DNA of 42,790 nucleotides. Origin: Methanocaldococcus sp. Its GTDB lineage: Archaea; AGJL01; Methanococci; Methanococcales; Methanocaldococcaceae. Below are positions 17,773 to 25,999 of the stretch, one piece after another. The position numbers and the translations under genes were made by a program. Position 1 is the stretch's first letter, and every line of letters begins with the position of its first letter. The DNA is taken from the NCBI GenBank assembly GCA_027068365.1, contig JAMOTQ010000032.1, positions 1-42,790 on the forward strand, written 5' to 3'. The notes under the pieces were generated by a model. It had not been told where the DNA came from. It ran no database searches and saw nothing but the letters and a program-made list of their open reading frames with translations.

Positions 17773-19098
17773 ATGAAAAGAATTGTAATTGCAGGAACAT
17801 CAAGTGAGGTAGGGAAAACAGTTATCTCCACTGGAATTATGAGGGCGTTGTCAAAAAAATACAACGTTCAGGGCTATAAGGTTGGACCTGATTATATAGA
17901 CCCAACTTATCACACAATAGCCACAGGAAACAAATCAAGAAACTTGGACTCTTTTTTTATGAATAAGGAGCAGATAAAATACTTATTCCAAAAACATTCA
18001 AAGGATAAGGATATAAGCGTTATTGAAGGAGTTAGAGGACTTTATGAAGGTATCTCTCCAATAAAAGATATTGGAAGCACTGCAAGTATAGCCAAGGCGT
18101 TAAATAGCCCTATAATTCTACTTGTAAATGCGAAGAGCTTAACAAGGAGTGCAATAGCAATGATAAAAGGTTTTATGAGTTTTGATAATGTGAAGATTAA
18201 GGGAGTTATTTTTAACTTTGTTAGGAGTGAAAACCACATAAAGAAATTAAAAGAGGCGATGAGTTATTACCTCCCAGATGTTGAGATAATTGGATTCATC
18301 CCAAGAAATGAAGATTTTAAAGTTGAAGGGAGACATCTTGGCTTAGTTCCTACACCAGAAAATTTGGAAGTGATAAAAAATAAAGTAGAGTTATGGGGGG
18401 AATTGATTGAAAAATATTTAGATTTAGATAAGATTGTGGAGATTGCTGATGAAGATTTTGAAGAGGTTGATGATGTTTTTTTATGGGAAGTTAATGAGAA
18501 CTACAAAAAAATAGCTGTTGCTTATGATGAAGTATTTAATTTTTATTATTGGGATAATTTTGATGCTTTAAAAGAAAATAAAGCTAAAATAGAGTTTTTT
18601 AGCCCATTAAAAGATAGTGAAGTTCCAGATGTTGATATCTTATACATTGGAGGGGGCTATCCAGAACTCTTTAAAGAAAAACTAAGCAAAAATAAGGAGA
18701 TGATTGAAAGTATTAGAGAGTTTGACGGCTATATTTATGGAGAATGTGGGGGATTGATGTATTTAACAAAGTCCATTGATAATGTGCCAATGGTTGGTTT
18801 ATTAAACTGCTCAGCTATTATGACCAAAAATGTTCAAGGACTTAGCTATGTTAAGGCAGAATTTTTAGAAAACTGCCTAATTGGAAGGAAGGGATCGAAA
18901 TTTAAAGGGCATGAGTTCCATTACTCAAAGCTTGTTAATATAAAAGAGGAAAGATTTGCCTACAAAATAGAGAGAGGGAGAGGAATTATTAATAAATTTG
19001 ATGGAATTTTTAATGGCAGGATTTTGGCAGGTTATTTGCACAATCATGCAGTTGCCAATCCTTATTTTGCCTCATCTATGGTTAATTTTGGAGAATAA
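17773..19098 (+). CDS. cfbB: Ni-sirohydrochlorin a,c-diamide synthase (cobyrinate diamide synthase family)
   Basis: A glutamine-dependent amidotransferase that amidates the a and c side chains of (Ni-)sirohydrochlorin for F430; the same enzyme can act in cobamide synthesis as CbiA. The 441-residue protein has an N-terminal dethiobiotin-synthetase-like ATPase domain with P-loop [10 protein letters not shown] (about 8-17) and a VGPDYIDP motif. A C-terminal class I glutaminase domain carries the nucleophile cysteine in [10 protein letters not shown] and a conserved GHEFHYSK block. The ATG follows GAGGTTGAT. It is downstream of rfcS by 91 nt, on the same strand as cfbD. Confidence 0.93.
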   Translation: MKRIVIAGTSSEVGKTVISTGIMRALSKKYNVQGYKVGPDYIDPTYHTIATGNKSRNLDSFFMNKEQIKYLFQKHSKDKDISVIEGVRGLYEGISPIKDIGSTASIAKALNSPIILLVNAKSLTRSAIAMIKGFMSFDNVKIKGVIFNFVRSENHIKKLKEAMSYYLPDVEIIGFIPRNEDFKVEGRHLGLVPTPENLEVIKNKVELWGELIEKYLDLDKIVEIADEDFEEVDDVFLWEVNENYKKIAVAYDEVFNFYYWDNFDALKENKAKIEFFSPLKDSEVPDVDILYIGGGYPELFKEKLSKNKEMIESIREFDGYIYGECGGLMYLTKSIDNVPMVGLLNCSAIMTKNVQGLSYVKAEFLENCLIGRKGSKFKGHEFHYSKLVNIKEERFAYKIERGRGIINKFDGIFNGRILAGYLHNHAVANPYFASSMVNFGE

Positions 19099-19162
19099 AG
19101 GGAAGGGTTTGAAATTGAAAGGAAAGAAAAAAATACTTTTTAATTAAAGATTTTTTAGATAA

Positions 19163-19555
19163 TCATGCATTCAAAAAATTAAAGTTTGTTATAATTATAG
19201 CAAAGAATATGATTATCTGAGCTATCATTATTTGAGTATATCTGTTATCAATCTTTTTATCTAACTGGCTAAATTTGTTATCAACATACCTCATTAGTCT
19301 TTCTTCCATTGTCTTTATTTCTCCTCTTAGTTTTTCTTCTACGAGCATTAAATCCTCTTTTGTAGCTAATTCGTTTCTTAATTCATCTTTTAATTCTGTT
19401 TTTATAAGGACTTTATTTTCTTCAAATCTTTTATCAATTCTCTGTTCGTTCTCTTTTATAAATTCTTCAACTATCTTATATAACTCCTCTGCTTTCTTCT
19501 CGTCCTTAACATTTTTATAAATCAACTCATACAACTTAGCATAAGCAATAGCCAT
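19163..19555 (-). CDS. Coiled-coil protein with C-terminal membrane anchor
   Basis: A 130-residue protein. About 1-40 is helical (AIAYAKLYELIYKNVKDEKK), 40-105 is a charged coiled coil with short heptad-like units such as ATKEDLMLVEEKLRGEIKTM, and 107-126 is one membrane helix (IMIAQIIIFFAIIITNF). The architecture resembles DUF1640/CCDC90-like proteins, which are widespread in Methanocaldococcus and of unknown function. The ATG follows GGTGATTTT. It is a single gene, divergent from the PhoU-like regulator and convergent with cfbB. Confidence 0.82.
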   Translation of the reverse strand: MAIAYAKLYELIYKNVKDEKKAEELYKIVEEFIKENEQRIDKRFEENKVLIKTELKDELRNELATKEDLMLVEEKLRGEIKTMEERLMRYVDNKFSQLDKKIDNRYTQIMIAQIIIFFAIIITNFNFLNA

Positions 19556-19709
19556 AAAATCACCATAAACATCACAAATAACTAATTTTCCTTGCCATTT
19601 ATATTTATTGTTGTTGTATTGAAAACTACTTTTAAGGTTAAACTATTTATAGAAAGATAGGTATTTAATTACATAAAATATGAATTATAAAATGTTATTT
19701 TGTGATAGT
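19556..19709. promoter_or_regulatory. Divergent promoter region of the coiled-coil gene and PhoU-like gene
   Basis: TATA-like elements lie on both sides: about 19597-19609 (reads ATAAATATAAAT on the minus strand) for the coiled-coil gene, and 19643-19654 (CTATTTATAGAA) for the PhoU-like gene, 55-65 nt before its chosen ATG. The segment 19680-19709 is open in frame with the PhoU-like gene but more likely forms its leader. Confidence 0.4.
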
Positions 19710-20555
19710 ATGCTAAGAGGAAAAGAAGCTACCTTAGCTGGGATAATAAGGGTTATTATTGAGGAAGAGCCAGAGACGCAGGATGAGATTGCCGAAAAGC
19801 TTGGGATTAGTAGGAGGTATGTTGCTAAACTTTTAAAGCCGTTGATTGATGAGGGGATAGTCAAACATCCTTATGTTGTGGATATGGGAAAATTGCATAA
19901 ACTAAATTTACAGTTTGATGAAAACCTTTTGATGAAGGAGATAAAAACAACCTTAGAAAAGATGGAAAAAACCCTTTTAAATAACTTAGATTTGGTATAT
20001 ACTGCCTTAAAAAACAACGATAAAAAATTGGCTGAGGATGTAATCATTAAGGACTATGCTTTAAATAAGATGGAAGAGGAGATTAGATTGCTTTTAAGCA
20101 TGAACGCTCTAAAATACTTGCCCGGAGCTTATGCCAATGCATTTGCTACGATTGCCTCAAACCTTGAAAGATTAGGGGATTATATAGCAAATATTGCTGA
20201 GGAGATAGTTCATGGGCTAAAATTAGATGAGGATATTGAGGAGGAGATAACTATTATATTTAATATCCTTAGAGAGATGCTAATTGAGGCAATAGATGTT
20301 GTTATAAGTAAAAAGAAAGAGACAAAAATTCACAAACTTGAAGAACAACTACATAAAAACCTTGACTTATTGCTAAATAAGGTTTTGGAAAATAAGAGAG
20401 AGGACTTAAATTTCTATGTTCAATTTGGAATGTTTTTAAAGGACATTGAAAGATTTGGAGATAGATGTGTTAATATTGTGGATATTGCCTTGGAATTGTA
20501 TCATAACATTCCAAGAAGCCCAATCCCTGAAAGGTTAAAAAGAGGTATGCTATAA
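19710..20555 (+). CDS. PhoU-like regulator with N-terminal winged-helix domain
   Basis: A 281-residue protein. The N-terminal 70 residues form a helix-turn-helix of the ArsR/MarR kind (ETQDEIAEKLGISRRYVAKL, then LIDEGIVKHP). The rest is two PhoU-type three-helix repeats with NLERLGDYIANIAEEI and DIERFGDRCVNIVDIAL, each containing the (R/D)xGDxxxNI metal-binding motif. It probably combines DNA binding with sensing of phosphate-transporter state. The ATG at 19710 is chosen for its GTGATAGT site; the frame extends to an ATG at 19680 without a good site. No pst genes are nearby. Confidence 0.88.
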   Translation: MLRGKEATLAGIIRVIIEEEPETQDEIAEKLGISRRYVAKLLKPLIDEGIVKHPYVVDMGKLHKLNLQFDENLLMKEIKTTLEKMEKTLLNNLDLVYTALKNNDKKLAEDVIIKDYALNKMEEEIRLLLSMNALKYLPGAYANAFATIASNLERLGDYIANIAEEIVHGLKLDEDIEEEITIIFNILREMLIEAIDVVISKKKETKIHKLEEQLHKNLDLLLNKVLENKREDLNFYVQFGMFLKDIERFGDRCVNIVDIALELYHNIPRSPIPERLKRGML

Positions 20556-20650
20556 AAATTAATAACAAAGAGTTAAAAATAAAACCTTTTTTATGATTAG
20601 AATTTAAAATTTTAAAATTAAAAATTGCCTTAAAGTTTTGGAGGGATGTT

Positions 20651-21262
20651 ATGAGGGAATTTATATTCAAAGCAAATAAAACAATAACCTCCTCAGATAT
20701 AAATTTAAAGGATTTACCAGGAAGTTGTGGAAGGTTGGATTTACTATGTAGATGTGTGAGTGATGCATTCTTTTTATCCCACGATATAAGGAGGGATGTG
20801 ATTTTTTATGCTGTATTATATGGACAACCAAATCCACCAGTTTGCATAAAATTTGTTGGTAGCGAGTTAAAAAAGGTCTCTCCGGATGAGAGGAGCATAG
20901 CAATATTTATAAAAAAAGCCCTTAAAAAATTTGAAGAACTTGATGAAGAGCAAAGAAAAGATTGGAACCAATCAACTCCTGGAATTTACGTTAGGAGATT
21001 GGGTTTTAGAGATTTAGTTTTAGAAAAATTAAAGGAAGGAAAAAATATTTATTATTTACACAAAGATGGTGAAGATGTTGAGAATGTTGATATAGAAAAC
21101 TCTGTTTTTATAATTGGAGACCATATTGGTATTGGAGAGGAGGATGAAAAATTTTTAAATGAAATTAAAGCTAAAAGAATCTCTCTATCTCCATTAGAGT
21201 TGCATGCAAATCATTGTATAACTATAATACATAATGTTTTGGATAAAAGAGAGAATATGTGA
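20651..21262 (+). CDS. trmY: tRNA (pseudouridine-54 N1)-methyltransferase
   Basis: TrmY methylates N1 of pseudouridine 54 in archaeal tRNAs, which replaces the T-loop ribothymidine. The 203-residue SPOUT-class protein has the family start [20 protein letters not shown], the central [14 protein letters not shown] block, and the SAM-binding knot near the C-terminus ([15 protein letters not shown], then [19 protein letters not shown] with the conserved cysteine). Length is typical. The ATG follows GGAGGGATG. I recall the M. jannaschii enzyme as MJ1640. It ends 25 nt before the oppositely oriented orphan gene. Confidence 0.94.
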   Translation: MREFIFKANKTITSSDINLKDLPGSCGRLDLLCRCVSDAFFLSHDIRRDVIFYAVLYGQPNPPVCIKFVGSELKKVSPDERSIAIFIKKALKKFEELDEEQRKDWNQSTPGIYVRRLGFRDLVLEKLKEGKNIYYLHKDGEDVENVDIENSVFIIGDHIGIGEEDEKFLNEIKAKRISLSPLELHANHCITIIHNVLDKRENM

Positions 21263-21287
21263 GGTTTATATAATGCTTTAGTCCTTG

Positions 21288-21689
21288 TTAAACATTTAAT
21301 ACTAAAGTTATTTCTTTGATATTATTCAAATCTATAGACTCACCATTTATAATCAACGTATTACCATTAATAGCTAGTTTATTTGGATTTTTAATTTTTT
21401 TAGGACGTGGAGAATTATTTTTAGTGATTATAATTTCTACAATGTCAATTTTTTCTCTATGTTTTTTATTCTCTCGTAATATATTGCTTAAATTTCCTAA
21501 TTTTGTAATTTCGGGACAACTTTGATTTATTGTCTTATTTCCCAACACATTTTTTACTACAATTTTTCCATTAGAATTTTTAAGATTTACTTTAATATTA
21601 TATGGAGAATTCTTGTCTAACTGTTGGAAGAATTCAAGGTAGTCCTCTGGAATGTGTAAAATCGGTTGCAAGTATAACACGAAGTGCAT
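21288..21689 (-). CDS. Unrecognised 133-residue protein
   Basis: I do not recognise this protein. From the ATG at 21687-21689 it begins MHFVLYLQPILHIPEDYLEF. It is rich in Asn, Lys and Ile, with a predicted beta-rich C-terminal half (KLAINGNTLIINGESIDLNN then IKEITLVLNV) and a basic middle (NNSPRPKKIKNPNK). It has a single internal cysteine and no membrane segment or enzymatic motif. That start has a near-perfect GGAGGTG ribosome binding site, good evidence that the gene is real; the open frame extends 13 codons upstream without such a site. It is divergent from the PP-loop gene and convergent with trmY, and may be lineage-specific. Confidence 0.72.
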   Translation of the reverse strand: MHFVLYLQPILHIPEDYLEFFQQLDKNSPYNIKVNLKNSNGKIVVKNVLGNKTINQSCPEITKLGNLSNILRENKKHREKIDIVEIIITKNNSPRPKKIKNPNKLAINGNTLIINGESIDLNNIKEITLVLNV

Positions 21690-21808
21690 AATTTTACACC
21701 TCCACATCCAATAGAATTTATGATACAATATTTTGAGTATCGTTAATGTAATATATATCTATTGTCTAAATGTAAAGAAATCTAAAATCGTAATTTGAGG
21801 AGCTAAAT
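21690..21808. promoter_or_regulatory. Divergent promoter region, orphan gene and PP-loop gene
   Basis: This 119-nt spacer has TATA-like sequence at about 21747-21760 (TAATATATATCT), usable by either direction, and strong ribosome binding sites at both ends (GGAGGTG on the minus strand near 21697-21703, GAGGAG on the plus strand near 21797-21802). No ORF or clear palindrome was found. Confidence 0.4.
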
Positions 21809-22591
21809 ATGAATTTTGAAAAAATTATAGAGGAGAGAGTAAATCAAAAACTTAAAGAATTACGGCTAAAAAATTCATTGGAAATTTTAGAGAAATTAGA
21901 TATTAATATAGAGCTTAAAAAGCCCTTAAAATATATGATTTTAAAGAGATTAAGGGGAGATAAAGAGTTTTATAAAATTTCCATTGATAAAAAGCCAAGA
22001 GCAGTTGTTGCATTCAGTGGAGGGGTAGATAGCTCAACATCTGCAATAATAGCAAAACATATATTTAATATTACAGCAGTTTCTTGCTATTCAAAATATA
22101 TAATGACTAATGAGATGAAAGAAAATGCCAAAAACATAGCTAAAAAGATAGGGGTAGAGTTAGAATTTATTAATGTAGATTTAGAAGAGGTTTATAAAGG
22201 AGTTGTTAATGGCAGATTTCATCCCTGTGGTAGATGCCATAAAATCATTGAAAGTGCAGTTATAGATTATACCAAAAAAATTAATGCTGAGTTTGTTATA
22301 TTTGGTGATTTATTGGCTTTTGGATATTTGTCTTTATATAAAGATGATGATATTTTTAGATTTAATTTACCTTCTTTTTTTGCCCTAACAAAGGATGAAG
22401 AGAGGGAGATATTAAAAAACAATGGCATTGAGTTAAAGGCAAGTTATGGATGCCCATTGTTAAAAATTTATCATCAACACAATAAGGGATATAAATTTAC
22501 CATTCAAAGGATTTTGAGGGAAGTTAGGGGGAGAGTAGTTAATGAAGAAGAGGGGTTTAAAAACATAATTGATACATTAAATCAGCAATAA
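21809..22591 (+). CDS. PP-loop ATPase with CxxC and distal cysteine, possible tRNA-thiolase-like enzyme
   Basis: An adenylating enzyme of the N-type ATP pyrophosphatase fold, 260 residues. The PP-loop is SGGVDSS (70-76), preceded by a basic helical N-terminal region. Cys140 and Cys143 (HPCGRCHK) and Cys215 (YGCPLLK) form the CxxC-plus-distal-Cys pattern seen in TtcA/TtuA-type sulfurtransferases, where three cysteines hold a [4Fe-4S] cluster. The substrate is not evident; a tRNA base or a small molecule is possible, and NAD synthetase or asparagine synthetase motifs are absent. The ATG follows GAGGAG. Its last 15 nt overlap the convergent ATPase gene. Confidence 0.82.
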   Translation: MNFEKIIEERVNQKLKELRLKNSLEILEKLDINIELKKPLKYMILKRLRGDKEFYKISIDKKPRAVVAFSGGVDSSTSAIIAKHIFNITAVSCYSKYIMTNEMKENAKNIAKKIGVELEFINVDLEEVYKGVVNGRFHPCGRCHKIIESAVIDYTKKINAEFVIFGDLLAFGYLSLYKDDDIFRFNLPSFFALTKDEEREILKNNGIELKASYGCPLLKIYHQHNKGYKFTIQRILREVRGRVVNEEEGFKNIIDTLNQQ

Positions 22592-23926
22592 AAAACCCTT
22601 CCAAGGTATATGTAGGATGTTATCTTCAACTTTTAACTCATCACCAATAACTATGCCTCTATAGGCTTTAACTCTCTCCATACTCCTTAAAACTTGTTTT
22701 GACGATTTTTTGCCTAAACCAACCTCAATAACAATCTTCTCCATATATGGAGAGATTAAAATAAAATCAGCTCCTCCTTTTTTTGGTTCATAACTTAGGT
22801 TATATCCCTTCTTTTTACAAAATAAGTATAAGTAGAATGCTACAACATCCTCCAATAGAGAGCCATAACAAACATCATCTATTACAACTCCCATTTTATG
22901 CCATAATGCCGTCTTTATAGGAACTGGGAGGAATTTTATCTTTTGGGACTTTCTAACCTTTTTCTCTATTGAACCATAGGGATAGATTTTAAATAACAAT
23001 TCACACTTTTCTAAGACGTCAACTAAATTTATCAAAGTTCCCTTAGCAATTTCAAGTGTGTTTGCCAAACTTTCATAGCTGTATCTCTCTCCCTTTGGAT
23101 TGGCTAATAGATATAGCAATTTAAAGGCTTTATCTAATGTTTCCATGTTAAAATCTCTTACTTCTCTAACATCCTTATAAATAATTCTCTCTAACATTGT
23201 GTAGATTTTATCATAGACATCCAATTCATCATCTTCCAATGCAAAAGGTAGAGAACCAACTCTTAAATATTTTTTAACATCTTCCTCCAAAATTAGGGAA
23301 TAAACTTTGGCATATACTTTTTTGAAGTTATCTAAGTTGTTGTTTAAAATTACCTCTTCAAATAGGCTTTCAATCTTGATATTTTTTGTTAAATATAAAT
23401 ATTCCCTAAAAGTCATTGGATAAATAGGTTTATGTAAAGCTCTCCTTGCCAAATCTGGACTTTCTCTAAGCTTTAAAGCAGATGAGCCAGTGGCTATTAT
23501 AAAAATATTGGTGGTGTCATATAGGTTTTTTAAAACCAAATCCCAATGCTTTTCATACTGAACCTCATCAAGCAGTAGAATTATCTTCTCTTCATATAGG
23601 TTGATACCAAAGATTTCTGAATAAGCTTTTAAAGCATCCATTAAGTTGATATCATTAAGTTTTAACTCATCCATTGAAAAGTATAAAACTCTATTAGCTT
23701 CTATCTTTAATCTTGCATAATGGTAGATTTGAGATAGAAGGGTTGTTTTTCCCAAACCTCTAAGTCCATACAAGAGAATTAACTCCCTTTTACCATTCTC
23801 AATGTATTTATCAACCTTATTTTTTAAAATATCATAATCAAATCTCTTCTTCTCCTTGTTGTATCTTGAGAGTATTAAAGGAGTTTTTGCAATGTGGTTT
23901 AAAATATAGTCATTCAACTGAACCAT
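22577..23926 (-). CDS. Archaeal AAA ATPase of the ATPase/DUF4143 type
   Basis: A 449-residue P-loop ATPase. Walker A is GLRGLGKTT (54-62), Walker B is IILLLDEVQYE, and sensor-like IFIATGSSALKL follows. A winged-helix region occurs mid-protein (YSYESLANTLEIAKGTLINL). The C-terminal domain ends with GGADFILISP and IVIEVGLGKKSS, which fits a PD-(D/E)xK-like nuclease fold. This family is numerous in archaea, often mobile and poorly understood. The ATG at 23924-23926 follows GGTGATGTT; the open frame extends 17 codons further. It is convergent with the PP-loop gene, overlapping it by 15 nt. Confidence 0.87.
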   Translation of the reverse strand: MVQLNDYILNHIAKTPLILSRYNKEKKRFDYDILKNKVDKYIENGKRELILLYGLRGLGKTTLLSQIYHYARLKIEANRVLYFSMDELKLNDINLMDALKAYSEIFGINLYEEKIILLLDEVQYEKHWDLVLKNLYDTTNIFIIATGSSALKLRESPDLARRALHKPIYPMTFREYLYLTKNIKIESLFEEVILNNNLDNFKKVYAKVYSLILEEDVKKYLRVGSLPFALEDDELDVYDKIYTMLERIIYKDVREVRDFNMETLDKAFKLLYLLANPKGERYSYESLANTLEIAKGTLINLVDVLEKCELLFKIYPYGSIEKKVRKSQKIKFLPVPIKTALWHKMGVVIDDVCYGSLLEDVVAFYLYLFCKKKGYNLSYEPKKGGADFILISPYMEKIVIEVGLGKKSSKQVLRSMERVKAYRGIVIGDELKVEDNILHIPWKGFLLLI

Positions 23927-24063
23927 AACATCACCAATATGGTCATTTGATTGAACCAATATATAAAGATATGGCAAAACTAAAAAGAGCTTTAAATGCT
24001 AAAAAATAACTAAAAAAATAAAAAATTATTTTAGAATAGAAGGTAATGAAAAGTAAAAAGTTT

Positions 24064-25035
24064 TTATAACTCTATCCAACCTAATGATTTTTTAATAACT
24101 TCTGCATTAACTTTTCCAGCTTTATAAACTTTTCCAGTTGTAATATCGTTAATTACAACAACAGCCGGAGCAAACATTCCCTTATCTATTTTGTAGAAAT
24201 CATAATCAGCGGCTTTGAAAACTTCCATGAATGGTTTTCCATAGTCCTTTGATGAGCAGGATGGTAGAGCTTTGCATAATCTTTCAATGTCATCATTTTC
24301 ATCGCTCTTAATGTAGTAGTAGGTTATTCCACCATATAAAACCATATCGTTTGTGGCTCCCATCATTGCGAAGTCATCCCCTATTATTGGAGCAATTGGA
24401 GCCAAACCAGCGGCATATTTGACTTTATTAACGTCAAACTCTAAAACTTCCAACATCTTGTATGTTCCGTTCTCAACGACTCTACCGCTGATTTGGATTG
24501 AACCAACCAATGAAGCAGTTGGAGCAACCAATAAATAAACATTCTCTGGCTCAACGCCACATTCTTTGGCAACATAATCGGCAACTTCTTCATTTGGCAA
24601 TTTTGACGCCTCTAAACATAAAATAGCAACATCTGCGTTATCTTCATATCCAATCTCTTCGTAGGTCTTTTTTGGTTTTTTAGCTAAAGCCCTTGCAGGT
24701 CCTGAACCCATAGCAAAGTATTTTCCAACCTTAACAGCCCATCCAGCTTTTTGAGCACCCAATGTAGCAATTGCTGGATGTGAGGTCTTTACTTTAACAA
24801 AAGGTAAATTTATCCCATTAAATTCACATGGGGATAAGGATATACCAACATGAGCTAAGCCCCCTAAACAAACTTTTGTATATAATTTTCCTGCCCCCCA
24901 GCTTCCAGGAACATTAACTCCACAATCTAAAACAGTAGCTCCATTTTCTAACTTTATAACGTCAATATTTAACTCCTCTTTATTTTTTATCATTCTATTT
25001 ACAATTTCCAATGCCTTTTTATTTACACTTAGCAT
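24064..25035 (-). CDS. mch: Methenyltetrahydromethanopterin cyclohydrolase
   Basis: Mch interconverts N5-formyl-H4MPT and methenyl-H4MPT in the methanogenic CO2 reduction pathway. The 323-residue protein has the family's expected length and blocks: [37 protein letters not shown] and [20 protein letters not shown]. The ATG at 25033-25035 follows GGTGATAAA; the open frame runs 37 codons further upstream but that part is AT-rich promoter sequence and not conserved. It is divergent from mptE, which makes a precursor of the same cofactor, so the two methanopterin genes share a promoter region. Confidence 0.96.
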   Translation of the reverse strand: MLSVNKKALEIVNRMIKNKEELNIDVIKLENGATVLDCGVNVPGSWGAGKLYTKVCLGGLAHVGISLSPCEFNGINLPFVKVKTSHPAIATLGAQKAGWAVKVGKYFAMGSGPARALAKKPKKTYEEIGYEDNADVAILCLEASKLPNEEVADYVAKECGVEPENVYLLVAPTASLVGSIQISGRVVENGTYKMLEVLEFDVNKVKYAAGLAPIAPIIGDDFAMMGATNDMVLYGGITYYYIKSDENDDIERLCKALPSCSSKDYGKPFMEVFKAADYDFYKIDKGMFAPAVVVINDITTGKVYKAGKVNAEVIKKSLGWIEL

Positions 25036-25164
25036 TTTATCACCAATGAAGCATGTGTATAGCTTTTTTATATACATTTTATATAATGTTGTATTTGTAT
25101 TGTTTTTATAGTTTATGATTTGAATTTGTTTAAATAGAGTAACCAAATAACCAAATGTGATAAT
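25036..25164. promoter_or_regulatory. Divergent mch / mptE promoter region
   Basis: This 129-nt spacer holds two TATA-like tracts on the mch side (about 25068-25088, reading TATATAAAATGTATATAA on the minus strand). A tandem octamer AACCAAAT at 25141-25148 and 25149-25156 lies just before the mptE ribosome binding site (GTGATAAT). The open reading frame that spans it in front of mch is not considered coding. Confidence 0.42.
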
Positions 25165-25890
25165 ATGGATATGAAGGAGTGGGATGTATTTTATAACAAA
25201 ATTGTAGAGGATTTTGGATTTGATAAAGATAAAGATGTTGAAAGTGCAGTTATTTTAAATGAGATTTTAGAGAAAGTCAATACAATACCTATTGATAAAC
25301 TTAAAGATATTATTGAGGGTAGAGAGGTTTTTATCTTTGGTGCAGGCCCATCAATAAAAAGACATATTAAAATTTTGAAGGAATTAAGAAAAATGAAATG
25401 TAAAAATCCCATAATAGTGGCTGATGGAGCGTGTAAGGCATTCTTAGAAGAGGGCATAATTCCAGACATTATAGTTTCAGATTTGGATGGGGATTTAGAT
25501 GCTTTAATTGAATGTAATAAAAATGGCTCAATAATTGTAGTTCATGCACATGGGGATAATATAGATAAGATTAAAAATTATGTTCCAAAATTAAAAAATG
25601 TTGTTGGAAGTTGCCAGATACCAAATTATAAGGAGTTAAATTTAAAAAATCTTATAAACTTTGGAGGATTTACAGATGGAGATAGGTGTTGTTTTTTAGC
25701 TCATCATCTTAAAGCTAAAAAACTTATATTGGGAGGGATGGACTTTGGAATTTACATAACTAAATATTCAAGACCAAATATAAAAAATGATATAGATGTT
25801 GGAGATGGAATAAAAATTAAAAAGTTAAAATACGCTGAAAAATTAATAAATTATTTAAAAGATAGGGTAGAGATTGAGTTTTTAAGATAA
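25165..25890 (+). CDS. mptE: 6-hydroxymethyl-7,8-dihydropterin pyrophosphokinase (MptE)
   Basis: MptE activates 6-hydroxymethyl-dihydropterin with ATP for coupling to the RFAP-derived side chain in methanopterin synthesis. It belongs to the archaeal DUF115 family, unrelated to bacterial FolK. The 241-residue protein has the glycine-rich [13 protein letters not shown] block (about 52-64), [20 protein letters not shown], and the metal-binding [13 protein letters not shown]. Length is typical. The ATG follows GTGATAAT. It is divergent from mch and is the pathway partner of mptG at 11665-12651. Confidence 0.92.
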   Translation: MDMKEWDVFYNKIVEDFGFDKDKDVESAVILNEILEKVNTIPIDKLKDIIEGREVFIFGAGPSIKRHIKILKELRKMKCKNPIIVADGACKAFLEEGIIPDIIVSDLDGDLDALIECNKNGSIIVVHAHGDNIDKIKNYVPKLKNVVGSCQIPNYKELNLKNLINFGGFTDGDRCCFLAHHLKAKKLILGGMDFGIYITKYSRPNIKNDIDVGDGIKIKKLKYAEKLINYLKDRVEIEFLR

Positions 25891-25999
25891 AAATTTAGGA
25901 AAGTATATATATGAAATATGACACATTAAAAAGGATTATTATAATCATTGTATAAATGGTTAATAATACTGCCAAAAATTATTTTATATAGGGATAAGC

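Noticed and set aside
21276-21307. 7-bp inverted repeat between trmY and the orphan gene as a two-way terminator
   Set aside because: The stem is short and AT-rich with an 18-nt loop, and one arm lies inside the orphan gene's coding end.
25036-25146. 37-codon upstream extension of mch
   Set aside because: The sequence is promoter-like, the extension is not part of the family, and the ATG at 25033-25035 has a GGTGATAAA site.
25934-25946. Small dyad GATTAT-T-ATAATC upstream of the DHH gene as an operator
   Set aside because: Six-base arms of almost pure A/T are expected by chance in this composition; it is mentioned in the gene entry only.
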